Shown here one piece after another: positions 46,082-58,352 of a DNA stretch of 64,000 nt. Within the stretch, counting starts at the first letter, position 1; every line of letters begins with the position of its first letter. Both the position numbers and the translations under genes were made by a program. Location: contig JAACJO010000027.1 of the NCBI GenBank assembly GCA_013368445.1, positions 372,001 to 436,000 on the forward strand, read 5' to 3'. Under the pieces are notes generated by a model. The model had not been told where the DNA came from, ran no database searches, and was given only the letters and a program-made list of their open reading frames with translations. The DNA is from Leucocoprinus leucothites (lineage: Eukaryota; Basidiomycota; Agaricomycetes; Agaricales; Agaricaceae).

Positions 46082-48624
46082 CAGTTGACTTTTTCATAAT
46101 GCATAATATTAGAGAGCAGAAATTCAAATGCATAATGACATTTATGCAAGACCATATATAAGCACCGGTGTGTTACTATGTGACAAAAATAACACATGAT
46201 CAAAAGAATCTATCAAGTGTCATCTGCTTTGCACTTTGCAGCATATCCTTTGTCAAATGAGCCCTATACTTGTGGAGATATCAAAGAAGACCAAGGGAAT
46301 TTGTGTATGTGCTGCTATGGCTGAGACAAAGGCTCTCCATGTGATGGCACATCTACACTACTTGTGCCCTTGAAACTTTGTGAGCTTGATCATCATCTCC
46401 ACTCTCATCATCTGACTCCTCCACCTCCACAGCATTCTCTGACACTCCAGCAAACTCATCCTTGATCTTCTGCACTATCTCTGCATCACCTCCCTCAAAA
46501 ACATACTCTAATTCCCCAACTTCTCTCTCCTCTACAGGATTCAACATCTCTTCAAGTGTAAAAGGAGCTCCAATTATACAACATTGTGTTTTGAGTTCAT
46601 CAACTTGTGCAAGGGGGTCGTTCTCAAGCTCTTTGAGCTGTTGTGACTTTGGTACATCTTTAAGGATCTGGCATTTGGGTTCCTTGGTGCTCAAGCACTC
46701 CAAAGAGTTGGCCATTACATTGATCTCTTCTAGGGCTTGGTCAATGTTCTCTTCAGCATGAAACACAAGATTGAATGCAGGTGTCCACTCTCCCTCCTTG
46801 TATGCATTCCCTAGCATCTCTTACAACTTCTCCTGGGCTTCCAGCATGGTCAAGGATGACACTGCAAACCCTCAGATGATATCCCAAGCACACAGAGATA
46901 GTAGAGACTAAGCCATGGCTGAGAGCTCATTGGACTGCACAGTAGTGATAGATCATGGACTTGGAGTAGTGGATTGTGAGCCTAAAGTAGGCTGGATATG
47001 AGTGTGTATCCAGTAGTGCTCAATTGTCTCAGCTGTGATTTCATTCCATGCCTCCTGTATCATAAGCATTGCCTCATAGATATTGATTTTATGAATGTCA
47101 CATTCATCAGCTTCATTTATATCAATAGCTCATTTGAAAAATGCTTATTGATAGTGGGTCTTGAGATACCAAATAATTCCAGCATCACATGGCTGAACAT
47201 GAGAGGTTATATTTGGCCCAAAATATTCTATTTGGATGTGCTGAGGCTTATAATTAATGTAATGAGCACTAAACCCATCAATGAGAAGGAGGATGTGGTG
47301 GTTTAATCTTCTCATTTGGATATCAAGCTGCTTTATCCATCTGAATAAAAACTCAGTGCTCAGTAAATGAAGAAGAAACAAGTTTCAAAAGCTTACTCCT
47401 TGAATATTTTCTTGGTCATCTAAGCCTTTGAATTATTCTAATAATAGGATCCTTGTTCACCTGGTGTCTTTCTACAGAAAGCCTTAGGCCACCTTGACTT
47501 TCCTATAATGAATAAAAGAAGCTTCTCACTGCTATCTACATTATATGTAACTCCAACTGAGATATGGAACTTGTCCTTCTTCTTTCCACTCATTTGTTGT
47601 GTTGCAAGCCCATGCTCAGGAGGAGTACTAAGGAGATTGTTAAAATTCTCCAAAATAAATTCTATTAAAGACACAAGACTTACTAAGGAAAGAAGCCAGT
47701 CTCATTGAAATTGAATTGATCCTGGGGTTTATAGCAGTCTGTAATCTTCTGGACCCTCTGTTGCTCCTTCTCAATGGCAAGGAGGTCAACTGATCCTGCT
47801 TCTCCATGACATTGATATTCTTTGATCTTGTAATTTGCACAGAATGAGCTAACCCATGAGTCACTTTGCAGTTGCTCAGCTTGTGGGACATCAAATTGGT
47901 CCTCAATCCTCTGCTGCTTTGTGACAAGCATTGGCCTAGAAACATACTCTTCCTTCTCCTCCATATGCTTGACCCACAAAAATAGGGCTCTTTCCATATC
48001 TAAGCATGTGACAATATGAGGTCGCTTTGATGACAGGGCATTTGGGGTTTTGTTGATGTGTGCAATCAAACTAGGACATTGTTTTATCTACAAGAGAGGG
48101 TTTCTTGACTGAAGGTCAAGACATCTTCATACAATGTTGCAAAATGATTTGCCACTTGTTGCTGTGTCATATCTGGGTGTTCATTGACAAATACAAGGAC
48201 CATCATCCAGTCATGTAATATAAGATTGATGCATCTCTTCTTTGCCTGAGAAGACTGTACTGGAGTTTTGGGTGCATTTGGATTATGTTTGGCCTTTTTG
48301 ACACATAGTTTGTATAGCCTGGGAAGAGGTCAAGGTTTTCAAGTTGGCTGGTGAGGTCTCATTGGTGGTGAAAACACCCTAACAACCTCACAAAGGCATT
48401 GAACCACCCTCCCTGTGGTTGCTGGGGAAACACTGACCCTTGATTCTTCATATTTTATTCCCAATGAGCCTCAAAATCCCTTCATATGATACTGCACAAC
48501 CCCCAAAAATGCTATGCATTATGCAATATTCAATTTTTATACTCTCCAGCATGGTGAAGGGGTGAAACTGATGCATTATGAAAATTATGTAATATAGTTG
48601 TATGCATTATGAAAAAGTCAACTG
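46082..48624 (-). mobile_element. Pogo-like transposon P1
   Basis: 2543 bp with perfect 24-bp terminal inverted repeats (CAGTTGACTTTTTCATAATG at the outer end), flanked by TA (46080-46081 and 48625-48626). X3 shows the corresponding uninterrupted site CTCTA-TA-ATCA. The transposase gene is on the minus strand. A near-complete element with perfect TIRs suggests a comparatively late insertion. Confidence 0.93.
46353..48310 (-). pseudogene. Pogo-like transposase P1 with one candidate intron
   Basis: Reads from about 48310. N-terminal HTH (LHDWMMVLVFVNEHPDMTQQ), CENP-B-type second HTH (MERALFLWVKHMEE, 47980), then DDE core NFNETGFF near 47700. A phase-2 intron 47628-47683 (GTAAGT...TTAG) follows, then PPEHGLATQQMSGKKKDKF, LLLIDGFSAH (near 47300) and PNITSHVQPCDAGII (near 47190). 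The acidic C-terminal tail (46353-46817) is intact. A few stops or frameshifts lie between blocks (for example near 47440 and 47140), so this copy is probably inactive, but the DDE residues seen are present. Family assignment is firm. Confidence 0.82.
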
Positions 48625-49396
48625 TAATTACAGTACTCCAATAACCCCATCAATCATTGATGATAAGGACTTCTCATTGGAACTTCAGTTATATCTTATT
48701 GAGAAGGCAAATGGTGGACACATACAAGCTGAAGGAATTGTTGATTATGTCTCATTACTGGAGGTGTGAAGTCAATTTGGATCAAGAATTTCAAAAACCA
48801 TCACCATCTGGACTATGCAACAATAGCTTCATTGACTAAGCTGGTGATATACCTGAAAGTGGAACAGAATGTACATTGATGGTCATGAGCAAGAGGATGT
48901 AGTTGAATACCAGGAGGGGTTTGCTGCCTGCTGGAAGACTGAATATGAGCCTCAAATGTTCATCTATGACAACAATAGTTACTTGAAAACAAAACCTAAT
49001 GGTTTTCCAGTTCCACAAAGAGACCATTTCTGTATTATCCCCTTAACACATGATGAATCAACCTTCTACCAAAACAATCAGAGAAAGACCAAGTGGTCAC
49101 ATCCAGGAGAGAAAACATCAACAGAGAGAAAGGGAGAGGGACCATTGGTGATAGTTTCAGAGTTTCTGTCACCTAATTGGGGCTGGTTGACACATGAGGG
49201 AGAGTGCATATTATTTTTAGTCTTTTAATCTCAGAGGTTTCTGACAGCTTCTGAATAGAGAAGCTTGAATTTTCTTTCAGGAAGGGAAGAACAGAGATGG
49301 GTATTTCAGTGGAGATGACCTCTTGGCTCAAGTTGATCATGCCATTGATATTTTTGAAGGCAAAACAAATGGCTTTATGACAGGACTTTGGCTTTT

Positions 49397-49935
49397 TGTT
49401 ACAATCTGTGATTGTGACCTCTTCAATTTGATCTCTGACTATTCTTTCAACTTCTGATTTCTGTGATTTTTATTATCTACTATTTCTATGAATATTTCAC
49501 AGCCTGTTTCTGCTTATCATTCTATCCTTTTTCATTTGTGCTCATATTCATTTCTGCAATTCCACTTCTGTTTGTTGTTCTCCATTGTATTGTGTCTGTC
49601 ATTGTCTATTTATCTTTCATTTATCTGTTTATTCCCTTATCATTGTGTTGTGAGTTTTGCAATATTTATGTGTTATTTGTCTGATCTTATGTTATCTTAA
49701 ATATGTTGCTACTAGCTCATGTATTATCCATTCTGAATATCAACTAAGATTCCACTCTGACTCTCTGTCCATTATTCCTTCAGTGTTGAATTCCAATTCA
49801 CACTGCCTGTTATCTTCCTCATAGACCAAATCGGTCAATGCAATATTGGAAGGGCATAGCACATATGCTGAAGCCAATGACTGATCTCTCCATAACTTTT
49901 ATGTACTTAGTAGGCACTGGTAATTGGCATATCTT
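49397..49935 (+). repeat. Epsilon-family LTR, 5' LTR of a truncated gypsy element
   Basis: About 539 bp, TGTTACAATC...ATCTTGATA, aligned over its length with the epsilon solo LTR at 34046-34592. The flanking 5-mers do not match, and a gag gene follows on the same strand, so it is a 5' LTR rather than a solo one. Confidence 0.8.
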
Positions 49936-50079
49936 GATAGTATATTCAGAATCCCAACTTTTAGTATCATTCTCTTAATATGTCTACAACTCTTACTTGC
50001 AATACTGCTCATACTCATGGTGTTTCTGCCCAGAATCATCCACTTCCCTCTTGATGCACACCTTCTACTCCTTGGTTTT

Positions 50080-51530
50080 CAGGTCCACCTCAAAATAGAT
50101 ATGAAGCTTTGTGTAGGACTATTCATGAGTCTAAAGAAGATGAACCCTAGGCTGAGCATGATCAGGTCAGTGTTGACCACAATGAAGACAACAAGGAAGA
50201 AGAGGAGAATAATACACAAGAACTAGAGGGCAATACCCAAATTTTCAAACCTGAAGACTTGGGTCAGGATGATGAACATTTGGATAATGATGGTGCTGAT
50301 GCAGGAGGTGGAGATGGTGATGGAGGTCCTCCTGATGATGATCCTGATGATGAAGGTGACCCAGAGGATGAGCCTGACAAGCCTCCTTATCACTGCCATC
50401 ATTAAAACCCAGACCCTAAAGAATAATTCCTGAATACTATAGATTGTTTTGCAACTAACCTCAAAAATCACAACCATGCTCCCCAGCCTGTTGTTAAGAC
50501 AGAACACATTAAGGCTAAAGAGCCCAATACATTTGATGGCTCCAAGCCTCAGAAACTAGATGAGTTCCTCTTTCAATGCTACTTATATTTCAATACTAAT
50601 CCATTGCAATTTACTACAGAACATGCGAAGGTTAGCTTTGCGATGGCCTTTCTCAAGGGACCTGCTCAGCAGCACTTTCAAACAGTTCTTCAAGTGGAGT
50701 ATGACTAGGACATCATCTCCTGGTTTTAGGAATTTCAATTATTTACAGATGAGTTGCATGAGAATTTTGGGGCTCTTGATCATGACACAGAGGCAGTGGA
50801 GGAGTTGAAACACCTTCACATAGGTCATAATTGGACCATCACAAAGTATAATGTTGAGTTCTCACAACCTGCTAGTATCTTGGGATAGCCCAACAACATC
50901 CTAGTCTACCACTATTATCAAGGCCTTCTGGATCACATTTCCAATATCATCTCCAGCTCTCCTACTGGCAAATCCTCTTCCCTTGCTGATATGCAATGTC
51001 TCACTATGAAAATCAACAACAACTACTGGTCTCATGTCCATGAAAAGAAGCATACTGGTGAAAAACCAGATCAATCTTTGACATGTCCTGATATGCAGAA
51101 CCAGCAGAATCAGCAGAACAAAAACAAGGGGAAGAATAACAACAATCACCAGCAGAATTCATTGCAGCAGTCCAACACATCTTCCAATCATCCTTCCAAC
51201 AATCCTAAACTATCCCAGAAATCATCAAATCCTTCTTCCTCATCACAACCTTCCAACCCTCTTGCTGGAAAACTCAACAAGGACAGTAAGCTGACTGCTC
51301 AAGAGTGTCAGCATCACATTGGAAATGGGCAATGCTTATACTGTGGTGGAAACCACATGATTTGTGACTGTCCTTGCAAGAACAAGTCTGGTAATACCAG
51401 TAATAATTCCAATTCTGCTTCTTCTTCTTCTAATGTGAACAAGTATAAAGGTCAAAAAGCCAAGGCCAACACAGACTCCAAGGATGCTCCACAACCTTTG
51501 GGCTCTCAATCTGAGAGTTCAAAAAAATAG
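50080..51530 (+). pseudogene. Epsilon gag
   Basis: Acidic N-terminal part (Glu/Asp-rich, 50200-50390) followed by a retrotransposon gag domain with KEPNTFDGSKPQKL (50518), FAMAFLKGPAQQHF (50638) and a Gln/Asn-rich linker (51090-51290). Then one CCHC knuckle CLYCGGNHMICDC near 51337-51372 and a Ser/Lys tail to TAG at 51528. Five or so stops interrupt the capsid part, while 50991-51530 is open. Protease and the rest of pol are essentially missing. Confidence 0.8.
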
Positions 51531-51779
51531 TGAGGCAATCCTCAGAACTCTGTGCAGGCTGAGGATTGCATTGAACTCTTGATTCTGCTGTGATTAGAAA
51601 ATTAGTTTATCATCACCTTGGACTCACCTTTATAGTCACTAGGACTGTGTATTTGTAGTCTCTTAAGATTGCATAGATAACACTGTCTTCCAAGTATTTA
51701 CCCTTAGGTCTGGTATTCTTCAGAGATATGTCTATTCTTCTGGCAAATTTCTCCCTTCCATGCATCTACCCTCAGGTCT
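51531..51779 (+). other. Junction sequence after epsilon gag
   Basis: About 250 bp with a short protease-like start (LDSAVIRKLVYHHLGL region near 51575-51630) and no other recognisable content. It joins reversed alpha leader at about 51780. Confidence 0.35.
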
Positions 51780-52031
51780 GGTATCTTGTTTGAGATTCAG
51801 GTTCAATGACCTTAGCTCTCACAAGTCTCCAAATGTTTTAAGAGCATGGGTAATTGTTCAGATTAATAGGAGTGATCCACAACTATTCCACTAGTTGGCA
51901 ACATGTGTCAACCCTCTCTTTGTTGTTATGCACAATAGTTTTGAGACAGCTTGTGCAATAACCACAATAACCCAAATTGACAGTGTTTGAAGCATTGTTG
52001 GGTTCCTGGGAAAAGTAACAGCTCTGTGCTA
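51780..52031 (-). mobile_element. Reversed alpha leader (right half)
   Basis: Reverse complement of alpha leader from about 4300 back to the TA in CTCTGTTAGCACAGAG. At 52030-52031 the TA is followed by the 3' end of transposon X3. The left half of this leader lies at 44582-44608. Confidence 0.85.
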
Positions 52032-52147
52032 AGATAGGAGACACCAGGATCTAGCACCTTATGTAAGCTGAAATGATAGATGCCAAAGGTGGCAAAATAT
52101 TTGATTTCATGATTTTGATGAGTGCCAAATATGACAAGAGCCTAATA

Positions 52148-53740
52148 CAGTGGCTCAAAAAACTGTCCCAATGTTTTCGCATTTTGGACATATTTGCTAA
52201 TACCAGGGCAGATATATGGCCTAGCATCCTGAAAATATTCACACAGGTACCTTGACATATTGGGCGCATATATTCCCATGATCACATGACCTTGTCCATC
52301 AATGAATTAATAATGAATTATCGAAAATATATACTCATTGGGACAGTTTTTTGACCCTCTGTTATCTACCTACTCAATACTTTGTATGACCTCCTCTTGC
52401 CCTGATAACTGCCTCAATCCTTCTGGGCATGCTTTCTATCAGCCTTTGGCACCTTTCTGCTGGAATCTTATTCCACTCCTCTACTAGCCTCTCCCACAAT
52501 TCAAATACTCCCTTGGGTGGTCTTTCATATGCCTTCAGCTGGTCCTTCAGGTAGGTCCAGAGGTGTTCAATGGGATTTAGGTCAGGGGATTGTGCAGGCC
52601 ATGGTAGAACTTGAATGTTGTTGTCCACAAACCATTGTTGTCCCAGTTTTGAGGTGTGTTTTGGGTCATTATCCTGCTGGAATATCCTCTCCTCCTCCTC
52701 CATCTCCAACTTTTCAAAGCTTTCCACCACCCCATTGTCCAAAATCTCGCAGTATTGCACTGCATCCATATTCCCTTGAACCTCTATCAGCTTTCCCACC
52801 CCATTCCACCCCATACACCCCTACACCATCATGTTACCACCTCCTCCATGTTTGACAGTAGGGAGAGTGGTCCTATCTGACAGTAGTTCCCCCCTCCCCT
52901 TCCAGGTATACACCTTTCCATCTGACCCAATCCTGTTGATCTTTGTTTCATCTGTCCACAACACCCTCTTCCAGTCCTCCACTGTCCAATTCCTATGTTC
53001 ATGTGCAAAGTCAAGGTGTTCCTCACGATGTCGCTTTTTGAGTAGAGGTCGTTTGATCTTGGTTACAGAGCAAAATCCATTATCCTGAAGGGTATTTCTG
53101 ACAGTTTGGGGTGTGACAGGGTCAGACAGAGTAGAGTTAATGAAAGTTGTAGCCTGGACAGCATTGTCTAGCTTTCCAGAGGTTATTTGGTGAATTATTG
53201 CTTTTTTATCACGAGGAGAAAGCTTGGAAGGACATCCTCCCTTGTTGTTTTCCTTGTCCCCATCAACTTCTTTCTTGATCCTCCCAACAGTAGACTTTCC
53301 TAGACCAGTTTTATGTTCAATCTGGTGCAAGGAATAGCCATCTTTGAGAAGAGAAGTGACTTGGGAGTATTGGGTAGAGGAGATAGCTTTCATGATGTAG
53401 TGGCAGGAAGAAAGACAGTTGTAGCCATCTCAACATGTCAACCAAGGTCACATGATCTTGTTTATTACTCCCACGCCTGCCCTGATGCTCCCCTGGCATG
53501 TTACAAGGTAGATACTGGGAGGCTGATAGGGGGTCAAAAAACTGTCCCAATGAGTAGATATTTTCGATAATTCATTATTAATTCATTGATGGACAAGGTC
53601 ATGTGATCATGGGAATATATGCGCCCAATATGTCAAGGTACCTGTGTGAATATCTTCAGGATGCTAGGCCATATATCTGCCCTGGTATTAGCAAATATGT
53701 CCAAAATGCGAAAACATTGGGACAGTTTTTTGAGCCACTG
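52148..53740. mobile_element. Tc1/mariner element, copy B
   Basis: 1593 bp, TA on both sides (52146-52147 and 53741-53742), long TIRs of about 210 bp (52148-52357 and its mirror) that are nearly identical to each other. Inserted in X3. Confidence 0.96.
52374..53393 (-). pseudogene. Tc1/mariner transposase, copy B (one UAG)
   Basis: Same 340-codon gene as in copy A. Only interruption: TAG at 52821-52823, where copy A has TGG (Trp) in a VWGCMGWNG block. HTH and DD34E motifs are all present. Copy C shares this TAG. Confidence 0.92.
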
Positions 53741-56700
53741 TAGCATCTGCATACTTCTCTATATACTCTTCTTGGAGCTTCTTGACAAGCTCTGGAGGTA
53801 GCATGTAGTGGCTATGATATTTTTTATTTGCCCACACAGCTCCAGAACCTGTCAGATTCTGAGAATAAGCATTGAAGAAATGGGCAGCACAGTTTGCATA
53901 GCTACACAGAAGCATCAGTGAATAACCAGTATGATCTGATTGTCATTCATACTATCAGATTTGAAGTAGAGGAATATTATCAAGGCAATCTTTCATCACA
54001 GCTTCCATTTCATCAATGTTTTCAGTCTTGGGTAAATTCCTATAGTGGAGTTTGGCTGCCCCCCAATACTACTCAATAAAGTTGAGCTTGCAATGATACT
54101 TGGCATAAAAGTCACATATCTGACCACAAAAAATAATGAGCTCCTTGAGGTGGGATTTTTGATTGACAAAATCTGGTGGATTGAAGAGGAGCTGGCAGTA
54201 ACAACAACCAGTATGGCCTTTTTCACATTTAAATCCTTCACATTGGGCTTGAAGATCTCCAGAGGATGGCCAAAGCCCTTGCTCTTTAATAATGAGAGCT
54301 ATACCCTTAAACCAGCCAGGCATTGTTGGGTAATCATCATCAAAATAAAGATCCTGATGCATTATCACACCACTCTTCTTGAATGACATTGAGCACATCT
54401 TTGGGCCATCTTTGTGGTGCTACCAAGACTCATGTGGGTTCTTTGGCATCTGTTGTACTGAAAGGGCATCAGGTGCATGACATTGATGACTTGGGGTATT
54501 ATCAAAAAGCCAAAGTCCTGTCATAAAGCCATTTGTTTTGCCTTCAAAAATATCAATGGCATGATCAACTTGAGCCAAGAGGTCATCTCCACTGAAATAC
54601 CCATCTCTGTTCTTCCCTGCCCAAAAGAAAATTCAAGCTTCTCTGTTCAGAAGCTGTCAGAAACCTCTGAGATTAAAAGACTAAAAATAGTATGCACTCT
54701 CCCTCATGTGTCAACCAGCCCCATTCAGGTGACAGAAACTCTGAAATCATCACTGATGGTCCCTCTCCCTTTCTCTCCATCAAAGTTTTCTCTCTTGGAT
54801 GTGACCACTTGGTCTTTCTCTGATCATTTTGGTAGAAGGTTGATTCATCATGTATTAAGGGGACAATGCAGAAACAGCCTCTTTGTGGAACTGGAAAACC
54901 ATTAGGTTTTGTTTTCAAGTCACCATTGTTGTCATAGATGAACATTCAAGGCTCATATTCAGTCTTCTAGTGGGCAACAAACCCCTTCTTGTATTCAACT
55001 ATGGCCTCTTGCTCATGACTGTTGATGTACATTCCATTCTGCTTTTAGGTGTATTGCCAGCTTAGTCAATGAAGCCATCATTGCATGGTCTGGATGGTGA
55101 TGTTTTTTGAAATTATTGATCCAAATTGACTTCACATCTCCAGTAATGAGACATAATCAACAATGTCTTCAGCTTGTATGTGTCCACCATTTTCCTTCTT
55201 GATATGATATAACTGAAGTTCCAATGAGAAGTCCTCATCATCAATAATTGATGGGGTTGTTGGAGCACCATGATTATAGAGTGGAAGTTCTCCATTGTGC
55301 AGGTAATTGTATATCCATGTTCTTATGGTTTGTGCATGACTGATACTTTGGCATGCAGCTTTAGTAGCAAGAACTGATATCTCATGCTAGCTATAGCTGG
55401 GCTCTACATCAAGATAGAAGTTGAGGGTGGCAGTCATGGATAGGAGGCAAGTTTGGGTGAGAGGGGCAAGCCTTTTGTCCTTAGATAGGGAGGTAAGCTT
55501 GCTCTTTGCTTGCTGGAGTGCTGGAAAGTCCTTGTAGAACATCTGGTTCAAGGACCAGTCTGCCTATGACTTTGGGCTGTCATCAAGAGGTATGTTTCAA
55601 TGTTTTATGTCTTGTAAAAGATTTCTAACAGTGTTTCTAGCCTCTAGGACATGCTTATCCCATTGCTGAAGGATTGTTTCAATGGTATCCGTCACATTCT
55701 TGGGTTTCTAGACAGTGGTGAGTTCAATATGGGTAGAAAACTCATTGTAACTCACATCATTCTCCTCCAGACCAAAAATGTGTTCTAGATGCTCCTCCAT
55801 CTCATCCTCAACCTCAATCTTTTCAATATACTCTTCTTTACTGTCTGGGACATTGTCTTTGACGATCTGGCTGCCCTGAGCTTCGCTTTGAGCTTCAGGA
55901 GAGGTAAGGAATTGATCAATCATCCCTTGACCTTTCTTGGCTAATTTTCATTGTTTTGTAGCATAATGTTGCTTTGTTCTTGCAGAGTTTCCAGTATAAT
56001 GTTGAGGGCATTTTGGTTTATTCCCTGGGGCCTCCATTTCCGCTCAAAATATGACCTGAAACACTGCCTGCATGGTGGCTGCAAACTTCTGAACCTCACT
56101 TTCTGTTGGTATCTCTTCACATTCCTCCTCATCTCTGTCACCCTCTGACCCATCAGCACTACTGTAGACACCTCCATCACAGCCAGATGACTCAGAAGCT
56201 GGCTCTGGAACAACAGAAGGCTGAAGATCCACTACAGAAGGAGAGTAGGAGTCCATTCTATGATCTAAAGGACTAGAAATTGAGTTTTGGGGTGGACTTT
56301 TCTGCTGGTTTGCCCTGACTAGGTTCCTTAGTCATACCCAATTTGCCTTTGAATGATTTCCCATGTAACTTGAGTGGTTTTTTGCAATTTTTGGATATTT
56401 CTTTCTTATTTTCTTTTGCCTTTCTGACACTCTAGATATCACATGATTGTATTATGTAAGTGGCAAAATATCGCACTTTGCAGAGCCTCACTGCCTCTTG
56501 ACCTTTGCCAAATGGTTTAATATGACATTTTGAGCAACTTTTGTCAAAAAAATAAAAAACTTGTAATTAAATATTATACAATGGTTTTTTCAACATTTTA
56601 GTTCCTAGGAAATGTTCACTAGCCCTGTCTGAAACTTCCCTAGGAGCTACTTTACCTCAGAAATCCATGTTGTCATCATAATTCCCCTTGACATTTTGGT

Positions 56701-56747
56701 GCTGGACTACTTATATGACATATATGTGTTCCTGATGTCCTATACCT

Positions 56748-56905
56748 TATCTAATTTAACCAATATTACAATTAGAGAGAATAAAGATGAAAGTGAGGGA
56801 AAGGAAAAGGAGGGGACATCTAGAGAGGGTGGAGGAGAGAGAGAGGAGGGAGGGAAGAAGAGAGAGGGCAAAGGACAGAGAAGGGAGGAGAGAGAGGGTA
56901 GAGTA
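56748..56905 (+). repeat. Purine-rich tract
   Basis: 56775-56903 is almost entirely G and A (GGAGAGAGAG-type), with no gene. It may be low-complexity sequence or a remnant of a polypurine expansion. Confidence 0.6.
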
Positions 56906-57304
56906 GAAAGCAAACTCTGGTTTTGAAGTTCAACATATTCACATAATCATGTAATGCCTCTGCTTGAGCCAACATACCCTAACCCTAAATTGATAGAAGT
57001 CATGTGCTTGAGTACTGCCTGGGCAGGAGCTAATAGGTACTTATTTGATCATGTGACTCAGCCACTCTTCTTCAGCACCTATTGTTTGAATTCTTTGAGC
57101 TCCAGGAAATATGTTTAGCTCATTGAATTTACCTGAGAAGCTTGTTTATAACATATATAGTTCAGAAATTAACTGCCCAAGTAGTGCCCAGGCAGTACTC
57201 AAGCACATGACTTCTATCAATTTAGGGTTAGGGCATGTTGGCACAAGCAGAGACATCACATGATCATGTGAATATGTTGAATTTCAAAACCAGAGTTTGC
57301 TTTC
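56906..57304. mobile_element. MITE-like fold-back element
   Basis: 399 bp with inverted arms of about 125 bp (GAAAGCAAACTCTGGTTTTG start and its mirror), TA on both sides. Each arm contains the motif CCCTAACCCTAAA or its complement. No coding capacity. Confidence 0.7.
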
Positions 57305-57420
57305 TATGCACTCAATACTTCTCCTTGCCTTTAAACTTTTATCTCACCCAAGTAACTTGTAGCAGAGGTATATTCTACTCTTCTATCATCAAGAGCCACT
57401 TATATATATATATTATGTAG

Positions 57421-57665
57421 GAGGTCAACCAGGTAGGTTGGGAAGGTAAAAGAGTGAGGTTGGAAGGACAGGTTGGAAGGAGAGTGAGGTTGGGAGGACA
57501 GGTTGGAAGGACAGGTTGAGAGGAGAGTGAGGTTGGAAGAATAGCCATGTTGGGAGGAGCAGTTGGGAGGAGAGTGAGGTTGGGAGAAGAGCTAGGTTGG
57601 GAGGAGAGTGAGGTTGGGCAAGCAAGACAATGAGGTTGAGAGGACAAGAGAGTGAGGTTGTCTGA
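57421..57665 (+). repeat. Degenerate G-rich minisatellite
   Basis: Irregular tandem repeats of a GAGGTTGGGAGGA-like unit interleaved with GGACAGGTTGGAAG; runs of GG are frequent. Peptides in either strand are only repeat translations. Confidence 0.8.
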
Positions 57666-58352
57666 GGAATACACTAGTTGGTGAGTACTTATAGCCTTTA
57701 GTTATTCTTGATGCTCATTTGAGTCTTCTTGGTATTATTTCCTTCTAAGAGGAATAATAGTGAGTTATTATCTTTTCAGCTAATCTTGATTTACTAACAT
57801 ATGATCAGGTATATTTTTATAGGCTGAGTGTCAGTAGAATTCAAGAGGGATGTCTTATCTTTAGATAGGATTATCTTGCAAGATTATAGTATTTAGCAAA
57901 GTAAGACTATAGGAATATGGGGGTGTAGCATATTATAGATATTCTGGGACCTTTTGGCTTTATATATATTATATGTAAATTTCCTATATATATATATTTC
58001 TATTTCCAGTTTGTGGATTACAAATACCAGGCCCCAGCAGTAGCCACCATATACCAGACCCCACAAGGTAGCCAGGACCAGGCTGGACCAGCATTTTGTT
58101 ATATATCCCTAGCAATTTAGCTTACCTGAATAGCACTTACTAGCACTCACTATTATTTTGGCTTCACCAGGTAGCACTCACTAACACCCTGGCTAAGCTA
58201 GGTAACACTCACTAGCACTTCAGTTAAGCTATATAGCACTACACTAATACTACATAATATTGGCAGAGTGCTGTATATAGGGGGGGTACATTAGTGCACT
58301 ACTGTATTACCTAGTGTTACCTAACAATGGGGTAGCAGACCAAAGATTGCTG
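57666..58352. other. Unassigned AT-rich sequence
   Basis: No gene. Contains TA-dinucleotide runs near 57960-58000 and loose repeats of a TAGCACTCACTA-like unit at 58130-58260. Confidence 0.5.

Larger units (their letters stand above)
44609..49396 (+). mobile_element. DDE transposon X, copy X2, split by pogo P1 and truncated
   Basis: Begins AGGTATGGAGC after TA in the alpha leader. Part 1 (44609-46081) carries the transposase N-terminus (45100-45650) and is almost identical to the reversed part of X3. Part 2 (48625-49396) carries QEDVVEYQEGF, the HDESTFY box (first Asp, near 49049) and a DHAIDIFEGKTNGFMTGL block. It is cut at 49396 by an epsilon LTR before the second Asp. Part 2 is visibly more diverged from X3 than part 1. 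Confidence 0.85.
52032..56747 (-). mobile_element. DDE transposon X, copy X3, carrying Tc1 copy B
   Basis: Reversed copy, TA on both sides (52030-52031 and 56748-56749). Read on the minus strand: N-terminal region 56256-55708, HTH-like region about 55500-55250, HDESTFYQNDQRKTKWSH near 54810-54860 (first Asp), IDIFEGKTNGFMTGLWLFDN near 54500-54560 (second Asp), PTMPGWFKGIALIIKEQGLWP at 54280, and CKLNFIEQYWGAAK near 54050-54090 (Glu). The DDE boxes recognisable in this copy fit an IS630/Tc1-like catalytic domain; this superfamily placement is inference. Stops are present. Tc1-B sits near the 3' end. Confidence 0.85.

Noticed and set aside
57222..57233. Telomere or subtelomere signal from TTAGGGTTAGGG
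   Set aside because: Only two units, placed inside a MITE arm and mirrored at the other arm; no array.
57375..57674. 99-codon minus-strand ORF
   Set aside because: It is only the translation of the G-rich minisatellite.
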